Assembly: GCA_020053105.1 (NCBI GenBank)
Contig: JAGVNU010000101.1
Coordinates: 1 to 55,604 of the forward strand
DNA length: 55,604 nucleotides
Source: Thermodesulfovibrionia bacterium
Lineage (GTDB): Bacteria > Nitrospirota > Thermodesulfovibrionia > UBA6902
Direction of reading: 5' to 3'
Positions 8,462 to 15,966 of this stretch are shown here, piece after piece; the stretch's first letter is position 1, and every line of letters begins with the position of its first letter. The position numbers were made by a program, and so were the translations under genes. A model generated the notes under the pieces. That model searched no databases, was not told the DNA's origin, and worked only from the letters and a program-made list of their open reading frames with translations.

Positions 8462-8506
8462 AGTTTTCAGGGATCAGGTATTGAGATAACCTAATCCCTG
8501 AAAACT
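8462..8506 (-). terminator. Strong hairpin terminator between dsrD and dsrN
   Basis: AGTTTTCAGGGAT pairs with ATCCCTGAAAACT (13 base pairs), with an extra AGGT/ACCT inner stem. On the minus strand TTTTCTTT follows at once. It begins 5 bases past the dsrD stop and ends 19 bases before the dsrN start, so it should end most dsrABD transcripts and let a little through to dsrN. Confidence 0.75.
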
Positions 8507-8510
8507 ATTT

Positions 8511-8756
8511 TTATATCAGTCCTTTTTCCTTGAGGTACTCTTCGCTGGGGATCTCTACAGAGCTGGACCCGCCGCCGTAGGAATACATGACCTTGCCGAC
8601 ATCAATCATGGCCCTCAGCGCTTTTTTGACCGTGTCCTTATCATCTCCAGACTCTTCCATTATTTTCTTAATAATGTCCTTTTCTTTCAGTTTCTTTTTA
8701 CCCTTCATCTGCTGCATATATGCAAATATCTTCTCTTGAATTTCTGTCTGTTCCAT
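8511..8756 (-). CDS. dsrD: DsrD, winged-helix activator of sulfite reductase
   Basis: DsrD is a small winged-helix protein that raises the activity of DsrAB and marks the reductive type of dsr system. The 81-residue product has the family pattern: a helical, lysine-rich first half (QMKGKKKLKEKDIIKKIMEE), the segment DTVKKALRAMIDVGKVMYSYGGGSS, and the tail EEYLKEKGLI. It follows dsrB after about 150 bases that contain a 10-base-pair hairpin, and a strong terminator comes directly after it. Its presence argues for sulfite reduction rather than sulfur oxidation. Confidence 0.94.
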   Translation of the reverse strand: MEQTEIQEKIFAYMQQMKGKKKLKEKDIIKKIMEESGDDKDTVKKALRAMIDVGKVMYSYGGGSSSVEIPSEEYLKEKGLI

Positions 8757-8858
8757 ATCCTCACCTCATTTTTGGTATTAAACATTAAAGGTTGACGTTT
8801 ATAACGCTACCTCTTACAAAATAATTTGTCAAGAACAAAAAGCAAGTTTAAAGAAGAA

Positions 8859-8893
8859 GGCAAGTAGTCCCGAGCCATACGGAACTACTTGCC
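8859..8893 (-). terminator. Hairpin between dsrB and dsrD, probable attenuator or 3'-end stabiliser
   Basis: GGCAAGTAGT and ACTACTTGCC form a perfect 10-base-pair stem with a 15-base loop, 15 bases past the dsrB stop. On the minus strand it is followed by TTCTTCTTTAAAC, only a weak T tract. It could be a leaky terminator or an RNA-processing hairpin that keeps dsrAB mRNA above dsrD. Confidence 0.6.
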
Positions 8894-8907
8894 GTTTTAC
8901 TAATATC

Positions 8908-9978
8908 TTAATACTTAAATGCTGCTGAATTTCTCATGGTGTCTCTCATGAATGTGAAGTCGTCGATGTGCTGGAATGTGAACGGAATGCCGGTCAGCTT
9001 AAAGAAGTCTTCCCAGCCGACCCTCTCAATCCACTCTCCGACTCTCTCGTGCTTTTTGGCATTGGCCGCATACACGTCGAGGATGTTCTTTATTGCCGCG
9101 ACAACTTTAGGCCATCTCGGTGGTTCATTCTCGATGTACGGGATTGCCAGCTTCGAGAATTTCGGGTCTGTCCTGAGGCTCCCGACCTTGCCGCCGACCA
9201 CGATAGCTACTCCATCCTGCTGAGGATTATGAATTTCTATCGGAGGACATACGGTAAAGCAGTTCCCGCAGTACATGCATTTTTCTTCATTGATTGTTAT
9301 TGACTTGGTCTTCGGATTCGGCCTGATTGCCGAAGTCGGACACGACGAAACAGTTGTCGGGATTTCGCACATTTTCCCAACAGTCTCGTGGTCAATGACA
9401 GGCACTTTTCTGTGGATCGCAACAACTGCGATATCAGAACAGTGGACCGCGCCGCACATGTTAACACAGCATGCAACAGCAAGCCTTACTTTGTTAGGCA
9501 GTGTCTTTGTCGTGAAGTAATCATGGAGTTCGTCCATTACTGATTTCACGATTCCTGATGCGTCCGTACATGCGCTGTGGCAGTGGACCCAGCCCTGGGT
9601 GTGAACGATATTGCTGATTCTCGGTCCGATTCCGCCGACTGAATATTTTTTGGCCTTCAGTTCAGCAAGAAGAGGATCGACCTTGCTCTTGTCGGATACG
9701 AGGAATTCAACATTGTTTCTCGTGGTAAAACGGAGATAGCCGTCACAGTATTTTTCAGCCATGTCGCATATCTCGCGGATGGTGTCCGTGCTCAAAATTC
9801 TCGGTGACGCAACTCTTACTGTGTACAGTTTATCGCCGCTTTGTGCTACATGGACCATTGTGCCGCCGGTCAGGACCTCATGATGGTCCCATTTGCCGTA
9901 GTTCTTTTTAATTACGGGCGGTAAAAATTTTTCATAATGCGGTGGTCCAATATCAGTTTTTCTCTCTGGTAATGACAT
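8908..9978 (-). CDS. dsrB: DsrB, beta subunit of dissimilatory sulfite reductase
   Basis: DsrB forms the a2b2 reductase with DsrA in the cytoplasm and holds the catalytically active siroheme-[4Fe-4S] centre. Visible features are [11 protein letters not shown] near residue 133, the siroheme/cluster motif [11 protein letters not shown] near residue 170, CPTSAIRP near residue 215, and an inserted ferredoxin domain with [13 protein letters not shown] near residue 235. The length of 356 is normal. It follows dsrA after 43 bases, with GGAGGAAG ahead of its ATG. The sequence looks like the bacterial reductive type. Confidence 0.96.
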   Translation of the reverse strand: MSLPERKTDIGPPHYEKFLPPVIKKNYGKWDHHEVLTGGTMVHVAQSGDKLYTVRVASPRILSTDTIREICDMAEKYCDGYLRFTTRNNVEFLVSDKSKVDPLLAELKAKKYSVGGIGPRISNIVHTQGWVHCHSACTDASGIVKSVMDELHDYFTTKTLPNKVRLAVACCVNMCGAVHCSDIAVVAIHRKVPVIDHETVGKMCEIPTTVSSCPTSAIRPNPKTKSITINEEKCMYCGNCFTVCPPIEIHNPQQDGVAIVVGGKVGSLRTDPKFSKLAIPYIENEPPRWPKVVAAIKNILDVYAANAKKHERVGEWIERVGWEDFFKLTGIPFTFQHIDDFTFMRDTMRNSAAFKY

Positions 9979-10021
9979 GATACTTCCTCCTTTATATTTA
10001 ATTAATTATTTATTTTAATTA

Positions 10022-11203
10022 TTAATTGAAATCACTTTCAGACCAGAAGAAGAACGGGTCTTTTCTCGGCGCCTTGACCTGCTGAGGCACAGGAGGCATC
10101 TCAATGGCTTCGAGGAACGGCCTCATGCCTTTGACTTCGATAAGCTCTCCGATTCTCTCTCTTGGTTTTGCGTTGTCATCCCACCACTCGATCATCTTGT
10201 CGGCGAGGTCTTTCAGATTATCAAAAGGCGCTTCTAATTCCATGAAGGGAACTACAACCCATGAAAGAAGCGATCCGACAACGATCGGGGCCTTGCTTCC
10301 GACAAGTATTGATGCGCCTTTCACTTTACCCTGCTTCAGTGCCTTGGTCATTTTAGCAATGCAGTGCATGCATCTGCTGCACTGTGCATCGTTGACCTTG
10401 AGTGTCTTGCCGTCATAGCTCATGCAGCTTGTTGGGCACATATCAACGATCTCTGCCTGAATGTTCATACCGGCATCAGCATATTTTTTCACTTCTGCCT
10501 GGTCTATCCGGATATTGTCCTTCCATGTACCGATAATGGACAGGTCCGCACGGGCAATAGCTGCAACGCAGTCGCATGCGCAGCCTGCAACTTTAATCTT
10601 GAACTTGTAAGGAAATGAAGGCCTGTGCAGCTGGTCCTGATAATACTGTGTGACTTCATTGCAGATGTTCATAGTGTCAATGCAGGCCCATTCGCAGCGT
10701 GCCTGGCCGACGCAGCAGCTCGGTGTTCTCATCGCTGAACCTGATCCGCCGAGGTCCCATCCGCGTGATGAATATTCAGCAAAAAGCACCTCGAGGTTTT
10801 CAGTTGTTGTTCCCAGAAGAACAAGGTCACCGGTAGAACCGTGCATGTTCGTAAGACCGCTTCCATATTTGTCCCAGATGTCCATGATCATCCGTAAGGA
10901 CTCTGCGGTGTAAAAGAAACCGCTCGGCTGGTTTAATCTGACTGTGTGGAAATGTGCAATTCCAGGGAATTCATTGGGAAGAGAAGAATACCTTCCGATA
11001 ACTCCGCCGCCGTAACCGAGAACTCCGACGATCCCGCCGTGTTTCCAGTAACCGCGCTTGGTAACGTAAGATTTCTCCACCTGGCCCAATTCATCATCGG
11101 CCATCTCTGTTCTTTTCGCGGCCTTTTTAATTTCAGTTACGAAACTCGGCCACGGTCCTTTTTCCAGCTCGTCCAGCATTGGTGTTTTGTACTTACCGCC
11201 CAT
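10022..11203 (-). CDS. dsrA: DsrA, alpha subunit of dissimilatory sulfite reductase
   Basis: DsrA is the alpha subunit of the sulfite reductase. It shows CCVGQARCEWAC near residue 160, GCACDCVAAIARAD near residue 205 for siroheme/cluster binding, and a ferredoxin insert with CPTSC and CSRCMHC near residues 255-280. The start at 11203 (MGGKYKTPMLDEL) has GGAGGG 4 bases upstream and gives 393 residues; an open frame reaches 11248 but adds an unlikely leader. A promoter-like sequence lies about 140 bases upstream. It is the first gene of the dsrABD block and the best marker for placing this organism. Confidence 0.96.
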   Translation of the reverse strand: MGGKYKTPMLDELEKGPWPSFVTEIKKAAKRTEMADDELGQVEKSYVTKRGYWKHGGIVGVLGYGGGVIGRYSSLPNEFPGIAHFHTVRLNQPSGFFYTAESLRMIMDIWDKYGSGLTNMHGSTGDLVLLGTTTENLEVLFAEYSSRGWDLGGSGSAMRTPSCCVGQARCEWACIDTMNICNEVTQYYQDQLHRPSFPYKFKIKVAGCACDCVAAIARADLSIIGTWKDNIRIDQAEVKKYADAGMNIQAEIVDMCPTSCMSYDGKTLKVNDAQCSRCMHCIAKMTKALKQGKVKGASILVGSKAPIVVGSLLSWVVVPFMELEAPFDNLKDLADKMIEWWDDNAKPRERIGELIEVKGMRPFLEAIEMPPVPQQVKAPRKDPFFFWSESDFN

Positions 11204-11338
11204 TTGACCCTCCTTCTTTTTTTCCCCTGTAAAGTGACAAGGGAGCATTATTATTGAAAACTAACCAAATCAGATTTCCCTTTTTCTAAAAGGACGCTAC
11301 TCTTGAAATTAAGGATTGCGCAGAAAAAAAGGTTTTTC

Positions 11339-11368
11339 ATAGTAGTACATATATCGTTTCCCCGTCAA
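11339..11368 (-). promoter_or_regulatory. Probable sigma-70 type promoter of dsrAB
   Basis: On the minus strand TTGACG (11363-11368) and TACTAT (11339-11344) are 18 bases apart. The A/T block ATTTTTTATT before the -35 box and ATCCTTAAT after the -10 box both recur at the dsrC promoter, which suggests a shared regulatory design. Confidence 0.55.
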
Positions 11369-11404
11369 ATAAAAAATATTAATGCACTAATGACTTAAAT
11401 TTAT

Positions 11405-12016
11405 TTATTTAATTTTATGAGTCTCCAGCTTCTGATAAGCCTTGAAAATCTCCTCTTTCGTCAGCAGCATGCGGACCGGCACACCCAGTGATTCAATTGC
11501 CTCCCTGCCACCTTCCTGCCTGTCGATAAGGACTATGACCCCCAAAATATTCAGCCCGCATTCCCTTGCCCTTTCAATGGCTTTCTTTGTCGAACCGCCG
11601 GTCGTAATAACGTCCTCGACTATTACAACCTTATCGCCTTTTGTTACATTACCCTCTATCCATGACATAGTCCCGTGCTTCTTGGGTTCCTTTCTGACCA
11701 CAAATGCTTCCAGCGGCTCCCCTTTTAAGTGAGAGGTGTATGCTATCGCATTTGCCACCGGGTCGGCGCCGAGGGTAAGCCCGCCCACACCTTTGACCTT
11801 CCACGACTTCCGTCCTTCAATAATGTCATATAATAGATTGCCTGTAAGATACATCCCCTCAGAATTAAGGGTAGTGGGTTTACAGTTAAAATAAAAATTG
11901 CTCATTGTACCCGAGGCCAGTTTAAAAGTAGGTTTGTCTGTAAATTTAAATGTCCTTTCAAGAATCAGCTCGATAAGCCTTTGCTTCATTTTTTCAGGTG
12001 AACGATATTTACGCAT
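11405..12016 (-). CDS. pyrE: Orotate phosphoribosyltransferase
   Basis: PyrE joins orotate to PRPP to make orotidine monophosphate in pyrimidine synthesis. The 203-residue protein has the PRPP loop VVIVEDVITTGGSTKKAIE near residues 130-148 and the N-terminal SGxxSxFYFNCKPTTL pattern near residues 34-50. A KGEPLEAFVVRKEPKKHG segment provides the catalytic lysines. The ATG at 12016 has GGAGGAA upstream. It follows atpI on the same strand across a short gap with a GC-rich palindrome. Nothing links it to the dsr genes beyond location. Confidence 0.94.
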   Translation of the reverse strand: MRKYRSPEKMKQRLIELILERTFKFTDKPTFKLASGTMSNFYFNCKPTTLNSEGMYLTGNLLYDIIEGRKSWKVKGVGGLTLGADPVANAIAYTSHLKGEPLEAFVVRKEPKKHGTMSWIEGNVTKGDKVVIVEDVITTGGSTKKAIERARECGLNILGVIVLIDRQEGGREAIESLGVPVRMLLTKEEIFKAYQKLETHKIK

Positions 12017-12037
12017 TTATTCCTCCAGATTATTAAT

Positions 12038-12064
12038 GTAAGGGCGGGATTCCCCCGCCCTTAC
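12038..12064. repeat. GC-rich palindrome, related to the repeat inside mod
   Basis: GTAAGGGCGGG pairs with CCCGCCCTTAC across a 5-base centre. It resembles half of the GTAGGGGC...GCCCCTAC element found inside the methyltransferase gene and the copy at 45831. No T run follows on either strand, so it is more likely a dispersed repeat than a terminator. Confidence 0.6.
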
Positions 12065-12066
12065 GA

Positions 12067-12420
12067 TCAACTTTTTTTCGCGACCCTGGCCCCTTCAATG
12101 AGTATCAGGACGAAAACAACCGTAAACCCTGTCAGCAGTCCAAATACATTCACTACCCTGTAATATATCAGCACGAAGATAGCGGCAAACAGGACCAGCA
12201 GACGGATCATGCTGAGAAAAACCAGCTTAAACGTCGCCTTTTCCGTACCGACCAGACCTTCAATATTTCTCGAAAGCTGTCTTAAGTTTAATATGCCGAA
12301 GAGCCAGCCCATCAATATCCCCAGCGGTAATTTCCGGGGCTCAATAAAAAATGCGGACAATATTATCGCGGGTATGATAATAAATATACTTTTCTTAATT
12401 ACCCCCTTCAGTATTTCCAT
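12067..12420 (-). CDS. atpI: ATP synthase I-chain family membrane protein (AtpI-like)
   Basis: This 117-residue protein with four predicted membrane helices matches the ATP synthase I family, whose members help assemble the c-ring of F1Fo ATP synthase or take up magnesium. The pattern GILMGWLFGILNLRQLSRNIEGL near residues 32-54 is typical. It starts 3 bases after atpZ. In most genomes atpB and atpE come next; here pyrE does. Either the rest of the operon lies elsewhere or this pair has become detached. The family call is fairly sure; the working role is inferred. Confidence 0.75.
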   Translation of the reverse strand: MEILKGVIKKSIFIIIPAIILSAFFIEPRKLPLGILMGWLFGILNLRQLSRNIEGLVGTEKATFKLVFLSMIRLLVLFAAIFVLIYYRVVNVFGLLTGFTVVFVLILIEGARVAKKS

Positions 12421-12423
12421 GTA

Positions 12424-12687
12424 CTAATTGCCATCCTTCTCTCCGGCCTTTTTAGCAATCATAAACAAATATCTGAATCCCGCTACAATCCCCAGAAATG
12501 TAAGGATAATTGTAAACCAGGGCGCTGTATTAAAATATTTGTCAAGCACCCAGTAGCCGAGGGCAAAGCCGACAAACGTGCTGACAACCAGGTTGATGCC
12601 GACCGTGCTGGCAACGCCTACGAAGCGCCAGAGATCGCCCTTTCCCTGTTTTTCAGTCTTTGGTTTCTGCTCAGGACCGGTTCCCAT
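12424..12687 (-). CDS. atpZ: AtpZ-like F0F1 ATPase accessory protein
   Basis: The 87-residue protein has a polar N-terminus followed by two membrane helices. The family pattern WRFVGVASTVGINLVV ... FVGFALGYWVLDKYFNTAPWFT is that of AtpZ / ATPase gene 1, usually encoded first in atp operons. It forms a two-gene unit with atpI. No core ATP synthase subunit is found anywhere in this window. About 150 bases upstream is the end of the restriction gene on the same strand, and that gap shows no clear terminator. Confidence 0.78.
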   Translation of the reverse strand: MGTGPEQKPKTEKQGKGDLWRFVGVASTVGINLVVSTFVGFALGYWVLDKYFNTAPWFTIILTFLGIVAGFRYLFMIAKKAGEKDGN

Positions 12688-12837
12688 GTGCTAAGAAGTT
12701 TAGCAAAAGAATCTAAAAAAATCAGGGGGCAGTTATCGGGCTCCCTTTGGATCCCCGGGTTAGCACCTTATCCTCTTAAGGATGGAGATAGATATTGAGC
12801 ATCTTGCCTCTCATATAAATTGGCAAGCCTTACTCAG

Positions 12838-15800
12838 TTACTTTTTCTGCACTGTACTTGCCTTATCCAAAAACCTTTTTACTTCTTCAGGCTTATGCGC
12901 AATAGCGTATTGCCAATGACCGAACCTTTGATCGATGTTTACAGCATTGACCCAGCGCTCGGCCGCTGCTTTCTTTATTGATTCAAGTTCGTCAAAGCCT
13001 TTAGTCTCGATGATCAAATAAGACTCAGCCCCATCAGTATTCAAGCGAATGATAAAATCAGGAATATAATCGTGGGTCTGACCGTTGTGAAAATAGGGGA
13101 TTGCAAACCCAAGCCCCTGGTTTTTTACAAAAGCCGCAGTCGCAAAATGTGTATCGATATAATAAGCGGCTGATTGTTCCCATATACGGGTATCGGCAAC
13201 GATATAGTTCAGATGAGAGCGCTCAACTTCGCGGACCTCTTTGCTTGTCCAATAATCAATGTCCGAAGTCGAGCCAGGCCCTCTGCTTGACTCATAAACA
13301 GCAACCTCAGGCGTTTCGCCCGTCATAACGTCAGGCTTTATGCCGCTCAAGAGACTTTCTATCGCCCATCCATAATACGGTGAAAGGAAAACATCAAGGA
13401 TATTCGCCGGATTTACCGGCTTCACTTTTTCCCTCAAATAATTATCAACTATGCTGACAATCTGCGGGAAAAGCACCTGTACCGGTGCCTCACAGCTTGG
13501 CTGCGATGCATACACCCGTGTCAAATCGCGGGCAAGCTCGAAAACCAGCTCCTGAAAACGGCGGCCTGCTCTGTAAGGGTTCAAGTCCACACTCTCAATC
13601 TTGCCCGGCCCCGTTAACGACGGTCTACCCTGATTGGTAAGAAGCGCTGCTTTCATCTGCACCTCAGGTGGAATGTGAAGAGGGTTCAGTGTTAGTTCAG
13701 ATATTACATTCCAGTCTACCGCTATTCGATTGCGTATTGCCTGAGTATAGCCTTCAATACGCGGGAACTTTATTTCATATTGCGCCTTTGCGGGGACGGC
13801 ATAAACATGATGCCGCTTGACCGGCGGAGTCCGCGGACCATCCTTCGTTTCCTTGAAAGGAATTATTTCAAAGGGAACGCCAAACACTTTTGCGACTTCC
13901 TCCGTGAGCATCCCGTCCTCACCTACATCGTAGCTTGATCTGCGCAGTCCCCGACCTACCACCTGTTCACATAGCAGTTGAGACATAAAGGGCCGAAGGC
14001 CAATTATATGCGTCACGGTGTTACAATCCCAGCCTTCTGTCAACATACCGACGCTGACGATACAACGGATGTCTCTGCCGGGTGGATATAACGACCGACC
14101 AAGCTTCTTAGCCAGTTCTTCAAAACCTTCTGGATAGAGCTTTCGACCTTGCCTGTCCCTGGGCCAATCCAATTTGCCGACGGTATCAAGTGTAAACCGC
14201 ATCCAGCGCGATTCGTCGCTCTTTGACTCTCCTGTATCGGTCTCATGGACAACCTTGGAGTCCACTCTAATGGTGTTGGTACGGCCGTTATTACGGAAAC
14301 CCTCGATCTTCGACGGCGGAATTCCTGCAGGCGGCTTATTCTCGGCAAGCCAGTCATAAATAACCTTGGCAATCTTCGTATTTTTACAAACGAGGATAAA
14401 CACCGGCGGCCTGGGATCATCCTGGTTCTTTTCCCATTCCTGGCTCAGTTCAGACCAGAGACCACAAAGCATAATAATAGGCGTATGCGCCCACTTCAGA
14501 ATAGCTTCTGGTTTTGGGGCCTCTTTCTTTCCACCCCGCTCTGCCGTTGTCAGGTGGGGCAAAATCCAACGCCAGATGTTGAAATAACCTGGAATCTCTT
14601 TACCAGTCGTGTCCCTCACTGCAAGCTGGGGAATTTTGGTAAGCCCTGATTCTATCGCATCGGTCAAGCCGAATTCACTCACAACCCAGGGGAAGATGCG
14701 GTTGCTGTCAGGCCCCATCCTGCCGAGGAAATAGGGCGTTGCTGAGAGATCTATGCAAAAATTGATACCTCGAAGCTTTTGTACGCGATCAAGCCCTTCC
14801 ACCCAGACAGTCGCTTCTTTGAAAAACTCTTCAACCTCCTCTTCCTCGCCGAAAAGCTCTTCCTCACCCTCTTCGGGTTCCGGCCGCCTGATCCTATAAG
14901 CGTGATGGGCCTCATCGTTAAGTACGAGGATGTTTTGTTTTGAGCCGATGTCCCGTTTGAGCACCCTGTTTAATAGCGCCGTATCGCTCTCAACGTATTT
15001 CGTGGATTCAACCTTTACCTTCCTCAGGTTCCCCTGTTTGTCCCGCTCCTCGGAAACTATATGCAATATCCCGGCATCTACCTGCCTGGTCAAATCCTCT
15101 AATGTCAGATACCGTGTGCCACGGGCAGTCGTGGTTTTTTCGCCGATTGTGATTGTTTCAGTAATGCTCACAGGCACGCCGGTCTTTGCCACCCTTGCAC
15201 TGACCCCGCCTGTCTGCATTACCTGCGGCTCAAACACATGCCAGTTCGTTATCAGTATCTTACCTTTTGTAAGGTCAGGCATGAGATGAGGCGGCACAAG
15301 ATCACGGGTCCTGTAGATGCTTGCATCTCCTCGTTGAGGGTCAAGCTCCTGCAGTCTGCTCCGGATTGTTACATTAGGACAGACAACCAGCGCCGCATCC
15401 GAAAAGCGGCTGTCCCCCTTATTGTTAATCTTGTTCAGAATGCTCCACGCTATGATCATGCCCATGACAGTTGTCTTACCTGTCCCGGTGGCCATCTTGC
15501 ATGCATAGCGGCTGAAGGCCTTAAAGCCTTCGGCTTGTCGTTCGTCGCTCGGTTCGTCCGGCGGAATAGAAATTCCCTGAAGAAAGTCTGCGCGTGCCTC
15601 TTTCAGAAAGATGATCGTTTCCACTGCCTCAAGCTGGGCAAAAAACAGCCGGTGCTGCCTGCCGTCGCGATGCCAGTAATTGAGGAGTTCATAGGTAACC
15701 CCTGTTACGCCGCCTTCCCCTTTTAGCGCCAGCGGCAACCACTCCTTCATCCGGTCACGAATGCGGTTGACGAGTTTCAGTTCAATGGCTGTGCCGATAC

Positions 15801-15966
15801 CTTCAGGAGACTCGGACATTGATTTAAGCGGCGGGCGGTAATAATACATGGCCGGTCTCCGGCCTTCCATTTGTACGGGCGGTTCGCCTTCGATAATGCG
15901 CCAGTATGATAATGGCTCAAGGTAAGGAGAGTTTAATATCGGCTCCGGAACTTCGTATTGGTTCAT
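12838..15966 (-). CDS. res: Type III restriction enzyme Res subunit
   Basis: Res is the ATP-dependent translocase/nuclease of a type III restriction-modification system. The 1042 residues show Walker A in MATGTGKTTVMG near residue 160, a DEAH box in VLNDEAHHAYR near residue 351, helicase motif VI in QVVGRGLRRSS near residue 674, and a C-terminal PD-(D/E)xK nuclease (PDFIIRL then YLIIETKG) near residue 970. No catalytic piece appears lost. I start it at ATG 15966, which makes an ATGA overlap with the upstream gene; TTG at 15990 is an open alternative. It is the last gene of a mod-OLD-res operon. Confidence 0.92.
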   Translation of the reverse strand: MNQYEVPEPILNSPYLEPLSYWRIIEGEPPVQMEGRRPAMYYYRPPLKSMSESPEGIGTAIELKLVNRIRDRMKEWLPLALKGEGGVTGVTYELLNYWHRDGRQHRLFFAQLEAVETIIFLKEARADFLQGISIPPDEPSDERQAEGFKAFSRYACKMATGTGKTTVMGMIIAWSILNKINNKGDSRFSDAALVVCPNVTIRSRLQELDPQRGDASIYRTRDLVPPHLMPDLTKGKILITNWHVFEPQVMQTGGVSARVAKTGVPVSITETITIGEKTTTARGTRYLTLEDLTRQVDAGILHIVSEERDKQGNLRKVKVESTKYVESDTALLNRVLKRDIGSKQNILVLNDEAHHAYRIRRPEPEEGEEELFGEEEEVEEFFKEATVWVEGLDRVQKLRGINFCIDLSATPYFLGRMGPDSNRIFPWVVSEFGLTDAIESGLTKIPQLAVRDTTGKEIPGYFNIWRWILPHLTTAERGGKKEAPKPEAILKWAHTPIIMLCGLWSELSQEWEKNQDDPRPPVFILVCKNTKIAKVIYDWLAENKPPAGIPPSKIEGFRNNGRTNTIRVDSKVVHETDTGESKSDESRWMRFTLDTVGKLDWPRDRQGRKLYPEGFEELAKKLGRSLYPPGRDIRCIVSVGMLTEGWDCNTVTHIIGLRPFMSQLLCEQVVGRGLRRSSYDVGEDGMLTEEVAKVFGVPFEIIPFKETKDGPRTPPVKRHHVYAVPAKAQYEIKFPRIEGYTQAIRNRIAVDWNVISELTLNPLHIPPEVQMKAALLTNQGRPSLTGPGKIESVDLNPYRAGRRFQELVFELARDLTRVYASQPSCEAPVQVLFPQIVSIVDNYLREKVKPVNPANILDVFLSPYYGWAIESLLSGIKPDVMTGETPEVAVYESSRGPGSTSDIDYWTSKEVREVERSHLNYIVADTRIWEQSAAYYIDTHFATAAFVKNQGLGFAIPYFHNGQTHDYIPDFIIRLNTDGAESYLIIETKGFDELESIKKAAAERWVNAVNIDQRFGHWQYAIAHKPEEVKRFLDKASTVQKK

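Noticed and set aside
11204..11248. Longer DsrA start at 11248
   Set aside because: The added leader is not family-like and GGAGGG precedes ATG 11203.
12038..12064. Terminator for atpI
   Set aside because: There is no T run on either strand and the sequence matches a repeat seen elsewhere.
15238..15726. Open frame of 162 codons opposite the restriction gene
   Set aside because: Entirely antisense to a well-supported helicase region.
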